From positions 62,001 through 126,000 of the forward strand of contig NZ_MJAP01000034.1 of the NCBI RefSeq assembly GCF_001884735.1: DNA of 64,000 nt. Reading direction: 5' to 3'. The translations under genes and the position numbers were made by a program. This document shows positions 7,484 through 17,241 of this stretch, in pieces (position 1 is the stretch's first letter; each line of letters opens with the position of its first letter). The notes under the pieces were generated by a model that was given only the letters and a program-made list of their open reading frames with translations, ran no database searches and had not been told where the DNA came from. This DNA comes from Natronohydrobacter thiooxidans. GTDB lineage: Bacteria > Pseudomonadota > Alphaproteobacteria > Rhodobacterales > Rhodobacteraceae.

Positions 7484-10324
7484 ATGGCTTTCACGCCCAC
7501 CGACTACAATCCCTATGATTTCGCCAATCGCCGCCATATCGGCCCGACGCCCGAAGAAATGGCCGGGATGCTGGAAGCGGTCGGCTGTGACACATTGGAG
7601 CAATTGATCGACCAGACCATCCCGGCCGATCTGCGTCAGGCCGATGCGCTGACCTGGGCGCCCCTGTCCGAAGGCGAGTTGCTGGCCAAACTGCGCGCGG
7701 TGGGCGCGAAGAACAAGGTCATGACCAGCCTGATCGGGCAGGGCTATTACGGCACGGTCACACCGCCCGCGATCCAGCGCAATATTTTCGAGAACCCGGC
7801 CTGGTACACCGCCTATACCCCCTATCAGCCCGAGATTGCCCAAGGACGGCTGGAGGCGCTTCTGAACTTCCAGACCATGGTCGCCGATCTGACCGGGCTG
7901 CCGGTCGCCAATGCCTCGCTTCTCGATGAGGCCACAGCCTGCGCCGAGGCGATGGTCATGGCGCAGCGCGTCGCCAAGTCGAAAATGAAAGCCTTTTTCA
8001 TCGACGAGAACTGCCATCCGCAGAATATCGCCGTCATGCAGACCCGCGCCGCCCCCCTTGGGATCGAGGTCATCGTCGCCGCCCCCGAGACGCTGCAGGC
8101 CGATCAGGTCTTCGGCGCGATCTTCCAGTATCCCGGCACCTATGGCAAGCTGCGCGATTTCACGGGTCAGATCACGGATCTGCATGCGGCCAAGGCTGTT
8201 GCCATCATGGCGACGGACCTTCTGGCGCTGACGCTGATCAGGGAACCGGGCGCGATGGGCGCGGATATCGCCGTGGGCTCCGCCCAGCGCTTCGGCGTGC
8301 CGATGGGCTATGGCGGCCCGCATGCCGCCTTCATGTCCTGCCGCGATGAGTACAAGCGCTCGATGCCGGGGCGGATCGTGGGCGTCAGCATCGATGCGCG
8401 CGGCAACAAGGCGTACCGGCTCTCGCTGCAGACCCGCGAACAGCATATCCGGCGCGAGAAGGCGACTTCGAATGTCTGCACCGCGCAGGCGCTGCTGGCG
8501 GTCATGGCCTCGATGTATGCCGTCTTCCACGGTCCCAAGGGCCTGCGCGCGATTGCCGAGCGGGTGCATTTCCACACCGAACGGCTCTATCACGCGCTGC
8601 GCGCCGCAGGCGCGAAAGTGGTGGTGAAGGATTTCTTCGATACGATCACGGTCGAGGTTGGTGTCGGGCAGGCCGGTATTCTGGCCGCCGCCCGCGCCGA
8701 GGGGCTGAATTTCCGCAAGATCGGGGCCAGCCATGTCGGCATTTCGCTCGATGAGACCACCGACGATCAGGTGCTCCTGCGCGTGTTGCGCACCTTCGGG
8801 ATCGATGGCGCACCACCCCATCGCGGGCGGCTGGGCTTCTCCGAGACCTTCCTGCGCCAGTCGGATTATCTGACCCATCCGATTTTCCACATGAACCGCG
8901 CCGAGACCGAGATGATGCGCTATATGCGCCGCCTGTCCGACCGCGATCTGGCACTCGACCGCGCCATGATCCCGCTGGGATCCTGCACAATGAAGCTCAA
9001 TGCCGCGGCCGAGATGATCCCGCTCTCATGGCCCGCTTTCGCCTCGCTCCACCCGTTCTGCCCGCCCGATCAGGCGCAGGGCTATGCCGAGGCGATCCAT
9101 GATCTGGGCGCGAAACTCTGCGAGATCACCGGCTATGACGCCATGTCGATGCAGCCCAATTCCGGCGCGCAGGGGGAATATGCGGGGCTGCTGACGATTC
9201 AGGCCTATCACCGCGCGCGCGGGCAGGGGCATCGCGATATCTGCCTGATCCCCACATCCGCGCATGGCACCAACCCGGCTTCGGCGCAGATGTGCGGCAT
9301 GCAGGTGGTGGTCGTGAAATCCAGCGCCAATGGCGATGTCGATCTCGACGATTTCCGCGAGAAAGCCGCTCAGGCGGGCGACCGGCTGGCGGCCTGCATG
9401 ATCACCTATCCCTCGACGCATGGCGTGTTTGAAGAAACCGTGCGCGAGGTCTGCCGCATCACCCATGACCATGGCGGGCAGGTCTATATCGACGGTGCGA
9501 ACCTGAACGCGATGGTGGGGCTCGTGAAACCCGGCGAAATCGGCGGCGATGTGTCCCACCTGAACCTGCACAAGACCTTCGCGATCCCGCATGGCGGCGG
9601 CGGTCCCGGCATGGGGCCGATCGGCGTCAAGGCGCATCTGGCGCCCTTCCTGCCGGGGCACCCCCAGACCGGCGGGGCCGAGGGGCCGGTTTCGGCAGCG
9701 CCCTACGGGTCGGCCTCGATCCTGCTGATCTCATGGGCCTATTGCCTGATGATGGGCGGGCCGGGGCTGACGCAGGCCACGAAAGTCGCGATCCTGAACG
9801 CCAATTACATCGCGGCGCGGTTGCGGGGGGCGTATCCGATCCTCTTCATGGGCAACAAGGGCCGCGTCGCGCATGAATGCATTCTGGACACGCGCCCCTT
9901 TGCGGAAGCCGGGGTCACGGTCGACGATATCGCCAAGCGCCTGATCGATAACGGCTTTCATGCCCCGACCATGAGCTGGCCCGTCGCGGGCACGCTGATG
10001 GTGGAACCGACGGAATCGGAAACCAAGGTCGAGATCGACCGTTTCATCACCGCGCTTCTGGCCATCCGCGCGGAAATCGCGGCGGTCGAGCAGGGCGAGA
10101 TCACTGCAGAAGCGAGCCCCCTGCGCCATGCGCCGCACACGGTCGAGGATCTCGTGGCCGACTGGGACCGGGCCTATACGCGCGAAGCGGGCTGTTTCCC
10201 GCCGGGCAGTTTCCGGGGCGACAAATACTGGCCGCCGGTCGGGCGCGTGGACAATGTTTACGGCGACCGCAATCTGGTCTGCACCTGCCCGCCGGTGGAA
10301 AGCTATCTCGACGCGGCGGAATAG
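7484..10324 (+). CDS. gcvP: Glycine dehydrogenase (decarboxylating), P protein
   Basis: A 946-residue single-chain P protein that decarboxylates glycine using PLP and passes the aminomethyl group to GcvH. Both halves of the fused protein are present: the N-terminal half with [21 protein letters not shown] and [13 protein letters not shown], and the C-terminal catalytic half with [29 protein letters not shown] and the PLP-lysine motif [18 protein letters not shown] (Lys about 697). Length is normal for the one-subunit form. An in-frame ATG at 7469 would add five residues; 7484 is chosen because family members start MAFTPTDY. Neither start has a strong ribosome binding site. Confidence 0.96.
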   Translation: MAFTPTDYNPYDFANRRHIGPTPEEMAGMLEAVGCDTLEQLIDQTIPADLRQADALTWAPLSEGELLAKLRAVGAKNKVMTSLIGQGYYGTVTPPAIQRNIFENPAWYTAYTPYQPEIAQGRLEALLNFQTMVADLTGLPVANASLLDEATACAEAMVMAQRVAKSKMKAFFIDENCHPQNIAVMQTRAAPLGIEVIVAAPETLQADQVFGAIFQYPGTYGKLRDFTGQITDLHAAKAVAIMATDLLALTLIREPGAMGADIAVGSAQRFGVPMGYGGPHAAFMSCRDEYKRSMPGRIVGVSIDARGNKAYRLSLQTREQHIRREKATSNVCTAQALLAVMASMYAVFHGPKGLRAIAERVHFHTERLYHALRAAGAKVVVKDFFDTITVEVGVGQAGILAAARAEGLNFRKIGASHVGISLDETTDDQVLLRVLRTFGIDGAPPHRGRLGFSETFLRQSDYLTHPIFHMNRAETEMMRYMRRLSDRDLALDRAMIPLGSCTMKLNAAAEMIPLSWPAFASLHPFCPPDQAQGYAEAIHDLGAKLCEITGYDAMSMQPNSGAQGEYAGLLTIQAYHRARGQGHRDICLIPTSAHGTNPASAQMCGMQVVVVKSSANGDVDLDDFREKAAQAGDRLAACMITYPSTHGVFEETVREVCRITHDHGGQVYIDGANLNAMVGLVKPGEIGGDVSHLNLHKTFAIPHGGGGPGMGPIGVKAHLAPFLPGHPQTGGAEGPVSAAPYGSASILLISWAYCLMMGGPGLTQATKVAILNANYIAARLRGAYPILFMGNKGRVAHECILDTRPFAEAGVTVDDIAKRLIDNGFHAPTMSWPVAGTLMVEPTESETKVEIDRFITALLAIRAEIAAVEQGEITAEASPLRHAPHTVEDLVADWDRAYTREAGCFPPGSFRGDKYWPPVGRVDNVYGDRNLVCTCPPVESYLDAAE

Positions 10325-10535
10325 CCACTGCGCGCGGGCAGGGGGAACCTGCCCGCGCTTGCACCCCGGCGCGAGGATCGCGCCTCCCGCTGCACCGCTG
10401 CCTTTTCCGTGCGGACCATCAGCAGGTCTACACGGGCGCATCGCCGTCCCGACCGGTTCCCTGTCAACCTCTCGCCCGATTTTGGCCATATCTTGCTGGT
10501 AGCACCAAGCGGATCACGGAAGGCACGGGGCGGCG

Positions 10536-11453
10536 ATGACATATCTGCACAAGGGTGAATGGCTGGCGCTTGGCATCATTGCAACAGTGGTGCTCTGGAC
10601 CGCAATCGCGCAGCAAATCGGCCGGATCGAGATTGACTGGGGCAGCTTCGTGCCCGGTATCCGTTTCTACGGGCTGATCGCAGCTTTCGGTCTGCTGCTG
10701 CGCTGGCGCGGCCATGCCGATCATCTGGCCGCCATGTTCATCGTGATCGGCTTGCTGCCGGTCTTCGCCTCGGTCCTCTCGATTGCGAATATGGCGGCAT
10801 TTCCGCTGCAGCGCCCACTGATCGACGACACGCTTTTCGCCATCGACCGGGCCTTTGGCTATGAATGGGACAAGGCGGTTGCGTGGCTTGCCGCCTATCC
10901 GGCATTCTCGCAGCTTCTGGCGAAGATCTATCAATCCTCTTTCCCGCAGATGTTTGTGCTGGTGCTGCTGCTCGGGCTGACCGGGCGCACGGCGCGGCTG
11001 CATCATTTCCTGCTGACCGCGATGATCACCTCGCTCGTGACACTGGCCTTCTGGCTGCTCTGGCCCTCTTTCGGCCCAGCCGCCTATCTGGAAATCGCGC
11101 CAGAGGTCATCGCTGCGTCAGGGCTGGTTGTCACCCCGGATTATGGCGCGGTTCTCATGCATTTCGCCGAGCATGGTCTGGGGCGCGTGGAATCGCATCT
11201 TGTGCTCGGAACCGTGGCCTTTCCGTCCTATCACATCGTCATGGCGCTTCTGGTCGTGTGGTTCGCACGCGGGACAGTGGCGTTCTGGCCTGCGCTCGCG
11301 GTCAATCTCTTCATGATCCCCGCCACGCTGACCCATGGCGGACATCACATGATCGACCTTCTGGGCGGGGGGGTCAGCTTCGCGTTTGCGACCCTGCTTG
11401 CGGGCAGGCTGTTGCAGGCGCAGAAATCCGCCGCCGCCCCCGTTCCAGCCTAG
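10536..11453 (+). CDS. PAP2-type integral membrane phosphatase
   Basis: A 305-residue polytopic membrane protein with about seven hydrophobic segments. Residues about 230-275 carry FPSYHIVMAL (PSxH-type motif) and THGGHHMIDLLGG (HxxxD-type motif), the catalytic elements of the PAP2/inositol-phosphorylceramide-synthase-like superfamily. It probably dephosphorylates a lipid phosphate or transfers a head group at the inner membrane; the substrate is not evident. It runs convergently with trpE: the two stop codons share the four bases CTAG at 11450-11453, so there is no intergenic terminator. The roughly 210 bp before it hold no gene. ATG 10536 is preceded by GGGGCGGCG, a poor ribosome binding site. 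Confidence 0.75.
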   Translation: MTYLHKGEWLALGIIATVVLWTAIAQQIGRIEIDWGSFVPGIRFYGLIAAFGLLLRWRGHADHLAAMFIVIGLLPVFASVLSIANMAAFPLQRPLIDDTLFAIDRAFGYEWDKAVAWLAAYPAFSQLLAKIYQSSFPQMFVLVLLLGLTGRTARLHHFLLTAMITSLVTLAFWLLWPSFGPAAYLEIAPEVIAASGLVVTPDYGAVLMHFAEHGLGRVESHLVLGTVAFPSYHIVMALLVVWFARGTVAFWPALAVNLFMIPATLTHGGHHMIDLLGGGVSFAFATLLAGRLLQAQKSAAAPVPA

Positions 11454-12976
11454 CCATTCCCGCCCGCAAACCGCCCCGCATCCTCTGCCGCGCGGCGCAG
11501 GGCATTGGATTTATTGACGGTTTCCTGATATTCGGCCTCGGGGTCGCTGTCATAGACCACGCCGCCCCCGGCCTGAATATAAAGCGTCTCATCCTTCAGC
11601 ACGGCAGTGCGCAGGCAGATGCACATATCCATCTCGCCATTGGCCGCGAAATAGCCCGCGCCGCCGCCATAGACGCCGCGCTTTTCGGGTTCCAGCTCGT
11701 CAATGATCTCCATCGCGCGGACCTTGGGCGCGCCAGAGACCGTCCCCGCAGGCAGACCCGCCAGGAGCGCTGACAATGCATCCTGCCCCTCGGCCAGTTC
11801 GCCGACGACATTCGAGACGATATGCATGACATGGCTGTAGCGCTCGATGATGAATTCCTCGGTCGGGCGCACCGTGCCGATCTTCGCCACCCGCCCCACA
11901 TCATTGCGCCCCAGATCCAGGAGCATCAGATGCTCGGCCAGTTCCTTCTCATCGGCCAGAAGATCGGCCTCATGCGCGCGGTCCTCCTCGGGCGTGGCCC
12001 CGCGCGGTCGGGTGCCCGCGATGGGGCGAATGGTCACTTCGCCCTCGCGCAAGCGCACAAGGATTTCCGGGCTGGCCCCGATCACCTGAAACGGGCCTTC
12101 CGCCGCATTCAGGTCGAAATAGAACATGAAGGGCGAAGGGTTGGTGCGCCGCAGCGAGCGATAGAGCGCGAAAGGCGGCAGTGCGAAACGCTGCGACCAG
12201 CGCTGCGAGGGGACCACCTGAAAGATATCGCCCGCCCGGATGTATTCCTTGGCCTTCTCGACCGCGGCCAGATAATCGGGCTTGGCGAAATTCGATTGCG
12301 GCACCCCGATAGCTGCGCCTTCGCCGCGCAATTCGCGCGGGGCTTGCGGCAGGGCGCGTTCCAGATCGCGCACCGCATCCATCACCCGCTCGGCAGCCTG
12401 CGCATAGGCCGCGCGCGCCGTCAGGCCCGAACCGGTCCAGGCCGGGGAGACCACGATCACCTCGCCTTTCACCCCGTCCAGCACCGCCACGACCGAGGGG
12501 CGCAGCATCATCGCATCCGGCACTCCGATCGGATCGGGGTTCACATCGGGCAGATGCTCGACCAGCCGGATCATGTCATAGCCCAGATAGCCGAAGAGCC
12601 CCGCACTCGCGGCGGGCAGCCCTTCGGGCATCTCGATCCGGCTTTCCGCCAGAGCCGCGCGCAGCGTGTCCAGCGGATGGCCGTCCAGCACCTCCCAGGC
12701 GTCCGGGTCGAAACGTGCCGCGCGGTTGATCCGGCTCTGGGCGCCGCGACAATCCCAGATCAGATCGGGTTTCATGCCGATCATCGAATAGCGCCCGCGC
12801 AGCTCGCCACCCGTCACCGATTCCAGAATGAAACTGTCGCGGCTGGCTCCCGCGAGCTTGAGATAGAGCGACACCGGCGTGTCCAGATCGGCCGCAAGCC
12901 GGGCATAGACAAGCTGGTTCTCGCCGCGCGCCCATCCGGCCTCGAACCGCGCGAAATCAGGGATAAGCTGTGCCAT
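11450..12976 (-). CDS. trpE: Anthranilate synthase component I
   Basis: A 508-residue chorismate-binding enzyme that, with TrpG, makes anthranilate from chorismate and glutamine, the first step of tryptophan synthesis. Visible signatures are LYLKLAGASRDSFILESV (feedback Trp-binding region), FQVVPSQRW, GASPEILVRLREGEVTIRPIAGTRPRG, EHLMLLDLGRNDVGRVAKIG, PAGTVSGAPKVRAMEII and GGGVVYDSDPEAEYQET. Length is normal. It lies 6 bp behind ppiD and is probably in its operon. No trpG, trpD or trpC follows in this window, because the convergent PAP2 gene abuts its stop, so the trp pathway is split here. Confidence 0.96.
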   Translation of the reverse strand: MAQLIPDFARFEAGWARGENQLVYARLAADLDTPVSLYLKLAGASRDSFILESVTGGELRGRYSMIGMKPDLIWDCRGAQSRINRAARFDPDAWEVLDGHPLDTLRAALAESRIEMPEGLPAASAGLFGYLGYDMIRLVEHLPDVNPDPIGVPDAMMLRPSVVAVLDGVKGEVIVVSPAWTGSGLTARAAYAQAAERVMDAVRDLERALPQAPRELRGEGAAIGVPQSNFAKPDYLAAVEKAKEYIRAGDIFQVVPSQRWSQRFALPPFALYRSLRRTNPSPFMFYFDLNAAEGPFQVIGASPEILVRLREGEVTIRPIAGTRPRGATPEEDRAHEADLLADEKELAEHLMLLDLGRNDVGRVAKIGTVRPTEEFIIERYSHVMHIVSNVVGELAEGQDALSALLAGLPAGTVSGAPKVRAMEIIDELEPEKRGVYGGGAGYFAANGEMDMCICLRTAVLKDETLYIQAGGGVVYDSDPEAEYQETVNKSNALRRAAEDAGRFAGGNG

Positions 12977-12982
12977 CTGTGA

Positions 12983-14839
12983 TCAGAACCCTGCCTGCAC
13001 TGCGTCGATGATCTGCTGATTGAGCTGGATCGGCGTGTCCTGACGCAGGCTCGCGGCAAAATAGCCGAACAGATCCTGCGCCATGCTCTGCGCCACCTGC
13101 TGCTCCAGCGCCTGACGCAGTCTCGCCACCTCCTCCAGCATCAGATCCGGGCTCTGGACCGCGTTCAACTGCAGCAGATGCAGTCGGGTCGTGCCCTCAA
13201 CGATACGCACCTCGCCCTCAGCCATCTCAAAACTCTCCGCCACCAGGTCGCGCGGCAGATCCGGCATGATATCCGTGCGCCGCAGCCCGTCAAAGCGCAC
13301 CGGCACCAGCGCCAGTTCGGGGCCTTCGCTGCCATCGCGCAGGCTCTGGGCCAAGTCCTCGGCCAGCCCGCGCAACCCCTCAAGAACCCGCGCATTGCGC
13401 CATTCCGAGATCACCTGAAAGCGCACCTCTTCCAGCGGGCGCGGCGCGGCAGGCAGGCTCTCGACAAATTCCAGCACAAACAGCCCGCCATCTTCCAACT
13501 GTCCGATCTCGGGGAAATCGCCCTCCTGCACGGCCTCGGCGGCATTGCGGAACGCCTCATAGGCGGCAATGCCCGATGTCTCGCCGGGCCGCCAGTCGAT
13601 CTCGCCCTGCTCCATCCGGGTTTCCTGCGCCAGATCCGCGACCGAGGCCCCGCCCGCGATCAGATCCTCAAACAGATCCATGTCATCCATCAGCGCCCGG
13701 CGCGCCAGATCCGAGAATTGCTCATCGCGCAACTGATCGCGCACATCCTCAAAGCTGGTTTCCTGCGCGGCAAGGATCGCATTCATGCGGAAAATCGCGG
13801 GCCCCAGCGAGGTCTCGACCGGCCCCACAACGCCCGGCCCCTCCAGCGCAAAGACCGCATCCGCCGCCGTGCCCAGCTGGCCGCGCGTCACATCGCCCAT
13901 ATCGGCATCATCCAGATCCAGCCCGCGCTCGGCCACCAGCGCCTCAAACGTGATCTCGCCCGAATTGATCCGCGCCATCGCGGCTTCGGCGCTCGCGGTG
14001 TCGGCAAAGACTAGCCGTTCAACCAGCCGCCGTTCGGGCTGCGAGAATTCGGCACTGCGCGCCTCATAGGCCTGCCGCAGGATCGCCTCATCCAGTTCGA
14101 TCTCGTCGATCATCATTTCCGGCGTGATCCAGGCATAGCGGATGCGCTTGCCCTCGGGCATGGTGTAGCGCTCGATATTGGCCTCATAGAAAGCCTGCAG
14201 CGCGGCCGCATCGGGCGTGCCCACCGGCTCTTCCAGCGCATCCGCGCTCAGCGAGATGACGGTCACATCACGGGTCTGGGCCTGATACTCCAGCAGCGGC
14301 GTCACATAGGTTTCGGGGGCCGCAGCGCCCGCCGAAACCGCGCGCTGCAGGATAGTGCGCGCCACATCGGCGCGGATCGAATCCTCGAAATCGCGCTCGG
14401 ACATGTTGATATTCTGCAGCGCGAAACGATAGGCTTCGCGGTCGAAATTGCCACTCAGCCCGCGGAAGGACGGGATCTGCGTGATCTCGCGCTGGATCAC
14501 ACTATCCCCGGCAGAGACGCCCAGCCGCGCGGCCTCATTGTCCAGCACTGCGCCCGTGACCAGTTGTTCCAGCACCATCTGGTCAATCCCGAACAGCCGC
14601 GCCTGCTCCATGGTGATCGGCTGGCCGAACTGGGTCTGCAGCGCGCGCAACTCATTTTGCAGCGCGCGGGAAAACTCGCTGGTGGTGATCTTGCGATCGC
14701 CCACAGATCCGATCGTGGTCGTGCGCCCGCCAAAGCCCTCGACACCGAAACCAAGCAGGCTGAGCGCAAGCAGCGCCATCAGAAAGCCCGCCGCGATATT
14801 CTTCGCATTCATCTTGGTTTTCTTCGGTGGTTTGGACAT
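12983..14839 (-). CDS. ppiD: Peptidyl-prolyl cis-trans isomerase, PpiD/SurA-like periplasmic foldase
   Basis: A 618-residue protein with a short basic cytoplasmic start (MSKPPKKTKMNAKN), one membrane anchor (IAAGFLMALLALSLLGFGVEGF) and a large periplasmic part. A SurA-N-like chaperone region (IGDRK-like start VGDRKITTSEFSRALQNELRALQTQFG) is followed by a parvulin-type rotamase region and a C-terminal helical region. This order is that of PpiD, a foldase at the exit of the Sec translocon. The conserved rotamase core is degenerate, as is common in alphaproteobacterial members. ATG 14839 is preceded by GAGAGAAATC; a start at 14854 would add five residues. It is the first gene of a ppiD-trpE unit. 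Confidence 0.87.
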   Translation of the reverse strand: MSKPPKKTKMNAKNIAAGFLMALLALSLLGFGVEGFGGRTTTIGSVGDRKITTSEFSRALQNELRALQTQFGQPITMEQARLFGIDQMVLEQLVTGAVLDNEAARLGVSAGDSVIQREITQIPSFRGLSGNFDREAYRFALQNINMSERDFEDSIRADVARTILQRAVSAGAAAPETYVTPLLEYQAQTRDVTVISLSADALEEPVGTPDAAALQAFYEANIERYTMPEGKRIRYAWITPEMMIDEIELDEAILRQAYEARSAEFSQPERRLVERLVFADTASAEAAMARINSGEITFEALVAERGLDLDDADMGDVTRGQLGTAADAVFALEGPGVVGPVETSLGPAIFRMNAILAAQETSFEDVRDQLRDEQFSDLARRALMDDMDLFEDLIAGGASVADLAQETRMEQGEIDWRPGETSGIAAYEAFRNAAEAVQEGDFPEIGQLEDGGLFVLEFVESLPAAPRPLEEVRFQVISEWRNARVLEGLRGLAEDLAQSLRDGSEGPELALVPVRFDGLRRTDIMPDLPRDLVAESFEMAEGEVRIVEGTTRLHLLQLNAVQSPDLMLEEVARLRQALEQQVAQSMAQDLFGYFAASLRQDTPIQLNQQIIDAVQAGF

Positions 14840-14933
14840 GATTTCTCTCTGCACTGCGGAACGCGGCCAAGCGGGGCTGCGGGAATTGGAACGTGTGTAA
14901 GCAAAGCGATGCGCAGGGGCAAGCGCTGCCGCG

Positions 14934-16112
14934 TCACGAATTGGCGTGGGTGAAATGCTGCAATCGCTGCGCCAATTCGTTCAGGCCGGTTGCATCGGCA
15001 TTGGCGAAAGCGATGCGCAGATGCTGGCTGGCGCTTCTGTCGCCCTCGGGCGCGAACATGCTGCCGGGCAAGACCAGCAGGCCCGCCTCTTGCACAAGCT
15101 GCCGGGCCAGCCTGTCGTCAGGCATCACGAAAGGATGCGCGACATAGCCGAAATAGGCCCCGGCTCCCTTGATCTGCCAGCCGGGCTGGCGGGCCAGCGC
15201 GGCCCGCAAGGCGTGGCAGCGGGCAAGGATCTCGCGCCGCTCGCCCGCCAGCCACTCCTCCAGATGCCTCAGCCCCCAGAGGGCGGCGCGCTGGCCCAGA
15301 CCCGAGGGGCAGATGGTGACAGAATCGAGGATCTTTTCGATCTGGGCCAGCCGGGCCGGGCTGGCGGCGATGGCCCCTACCCGGTGGCCGGTCAGCCGAT
15401 AGGCTTTCGAGAAACTGTAGAGATGGATCAGCGTGCCGTCCCAGTCGGGATCGGTGAACAGATCATGCGGCGGGGCCTCATGGCTCAGGAAATCGCGATA
15501 GGTCTCATCGAGGATCAGCGCCAGTCCCGTCTCGCGCGCCAGATCGCGGAACCCCGCGATCACGGCAGCCGGATATTCGATCCCGGTCGGATTGTTGGGC
15601 GTGACCAGCACAATCGCGCGGCTGCGCGGCGTGATCAGCGCCCTGGCGGCCTCCGGGTCGGGGATCAGGCTGTCATCGCAGGGCAGGGGCACTGCCTCTA
15701 TCCCCTGCATCGACAGCCACATCGCATGGTTGAAATACCACGGTATTGGCAGGATCACCGCATCGCCGGGGGCGCAGAGCGCGCTGATCGCCGCGCAGAA
15801 CGCCTGATTGCAGCCCGAGGTGATGGCGATCTGATCCGCGCGCACACCCCCGCGATAAAGCCGCGTCATCCGGGCGGCCAGCGCCGCGCGCAACTCCGGC
15901 AGGCCCAGAACCGGGCCGTAGAGATGCGTCGCCGGATCCTCCAGCGCCTCCGCCATCGCCGCGCGCAGAGGGGCAGGCGGGGGCGCGACCGGCGCGGCCT
16001 GACTGAGATTGAGCAAAGGGCGCTCGGGCGGAAAGCTCGCCTCGGCGATCCAGCGGCGGGCCTCCATGACCGGCGGGGCCTGTGTCGCGGCAAGATAGGG
16101 GTTGAACTGCAT
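14934..16112 (-). CDS. PLP-dependent aminotransferase, class I/II
   Basis: A 392-residue fold-type I aminotransferase. Motifs are YGPVLGLPELRAALA, the PLP-phosphate region TSGCNQAF, VTPNNPTG, DETYRDF and the PLP lysine in SFSKAYRLTGHRVGA (Lys about 236). It transaminates an amino acid or keto acid; the aspartate/aromatic aminotransferase fold does not fix the substrate. The open frame runs far upstream, but ATG 16112 begins the recognisable N-terminus (MQFNPYLAATQAPPV) and has CGAGGGTC just upstream as a ribosome binding site. It is divergent from rlmJ, sharing a ~105 bp promoter region. Confidence 0.86.
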   Translation of the reverse strand: MQFNPYLAATQAPPVMEARRWIAEASFPPERPLLNLSQAAPVAPPPAPLRAAMAEALEDPATHLYGPVLGLPELRAALAARMTRLYRGGVRADQIAITSGCNQAFCAAISALCAPGDAVILPIPWYFNHAMWLSMQGIEAVPLPCDDSLIPDPEAARALITPRSRAIVLVTPNNPTGIEYPAAVIAGFRDLARETGLALILDETYRDFLSHEAPPHDLFTDPDWDGTLIHLYSFSKAYRLTGHRVGAIAASPARLAQIEKILDSVTICPSGLGQRAALWGLRHLEEWLAGERREILARCHALRAALARQPGWQIKGAGAYFGYVAHPFVMPDDRLARQLVQEAGLLVLPGSMFAPEGDRSASQHLRIAFANADATGLNELAQRLQHFTHANS

Positions 16113-16217
16113 ATGACCCTCGCGCTGTGCAGGCGGATGATAGGCCGGCACGTAGGCGCGCGCCAGAGGCGGAACTGCACGATTGTATTTGCGCCAGCGG
16201 CATGGCACATCGCGCGG

Positions 16218-16991
16218 ATGCTGTCCTATCAACATCTTTATCACGCAGGCAATCTGGCAGATGTGCATAAACATGCACTTCTGGCCTGGGTGCTGGATTA
16301 CATGACCCACAAGGACAAGCCGCTCAGCTATTTCGAGACCCATGCCGGGCGCGGCTATTACCGGCTCGATTCCTACGAGTCGCGCAAGACCGGCGAGGCC
16401 GCAGCCGGTATCGGGCGCGTCGAGCACGCATTCGCCCCCGACCACCCCTATATCCGGGCGATTGATGCCACCCGCGCCGCGCATGGGGCGCAGGCCTATC
16501 CCGGCTCGCCCCTGATCGCCGCGCATCTCCTGCGCATGAGCGACCGGATCACCCTGGCCGAGTTGCACCCGCAGGAACATGCAGCGCTTACGCAGATCAT
16601 GGGCAAGCGCGCCCGGATCGAGAAACGCGACGGGTACGAACTGGTGCAGGCGCTCTGCCCGCCAGAGCCGCGCCGGGGCGTGCTGATGATCGACCCTTCC
16701 TATGAGGTGAAGGCCGAGTATGAGACGATCCCGACATTCATCGCCGCCCTCCACCGCAAATGGAATGTCGGCGTGATCCTGCTGTGGTATCCGATCCTTG
16801 AGGCCGGGTTGCAGGCGGGCATGATCGCGCGCATCACGCACGATCACCCCGATGCACAGGTTTTCGAAGCCCGCTTCCCCCCGGTCCGCGAGGGGCACCG
16901 GATGATCGGCACCGGGCTTCTTGTCCTCAACGCGCCCTGGGGCATGGCGGAAGAAGCCGCGCGCATCACCGCGCTGATGGGCGCCACCTAG
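16218..16991 (+). CDS. rlmJ: 23S rRNA (adenine-2030-N6)-methyltransferase
   Basis: A 257-residue RlmJ-family (YhiR) methyltransferase, which methylates A2030 of 23S rRNA using SAM. Signatures are the conserved start MLSYQHLYHAGNLADVHKHALL, YFETHAGRGYY (SAM site), YPGSPLIA, LAELHPQEH, and the catalytic loop MIDPSYEVKAEY of N6-adenine methylases (DPPY-type). The frame is open for hundreds of codons upstream, but homology starts exactly at ATG 16218. It is divergent from the aminotransferase and followed by the rpsA leader. Confidence 0.93.
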   Translation: MLSYQHLYHAGNLADVHKHALLAWVLDYMTHKDKPLSYFETHAGRGYYRLDSYESRKTGEAAAGIGRVEHAFAPDHPYIRAIDATRAAHGAQAYPGSPLIAAHLLRMSDRITLAELHPQEHAALTQIMGKRARIEKRDGYELVQALCPPEPRRGVLMIDPSYEVKAEYETIPTFIAALHRKWNVGVILLWYPILEAGLQAGMIARITHDHPDAQVFEARFPPVREGHRMIGTGLLVLNAPWGMAEEAARITALMGAT

Positions 16992-17033
16992 CCGCCACTG
17001 CCACAAAAAACCTGTGCGCAGGCGCCAAAACCC

Positions 17034-17062
17034 TTGCCAGCCGCGCCTGTCATCCCTATAGA
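17034..17062 (+). promoter_or_regulatory. Sigma-70-type promoter of rpsA
   Basis: TTGCCA (17034-17039), a 17-base spacer and TATAGA (17057-17062). This places transcription start near 17069, giving a leader of about 170 bases before the rpsA ATG. Both hexamers are 4-5/6 matches to consensus, and the spacing is ideal. Confidence 0.65.
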
Positions 17063-17106
17063 GCAGCCAATCAAGAAGGCCGAAAGAGCACATCAGCAAG
17101 ACGGGC

Positions 17107-17131
17107 AGGGTCGGGCGCAAGCCACGACCCT
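17107..17131 (+). promoter_or_regulatory. Stable GNRA-capped hairpin in the rpsA leader
   Basis: AGGGTCG (17107-17113) pairs with CGACCCT (17125-17131), and the inner GGC/GCC pair closes a GCAA tetraloop with one bulged A. It is followed by TTTGTGTTTG. It lies inside the predicted untranslated leader and could be an attenuator-like or protein-binding structure controlling rpsA. S1 autoregulation through its own leader is known in E. coli; whether this hairpin takes part is inference. Confidence 0.6.
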
Positions 17132-17241
17132 TTGTGTTTGTTGCCTGTACTCGCGTGATCCGGATGGCCGCTTGAGCCCGAGGAAAGACCGGCGGAGGCA
17201 ACCGCCAGGCCAGAAACATGATGCAAAGGAAGCAAAACTGA

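Noticed and set aside
14946..16217. An N-terminal extension of rlmJ of over 400 codons
   Set aside because: It lies antisense to the aminotransferase gene. RlmJ homology starts exactly at ATG 16218 and the family length is matched from there.
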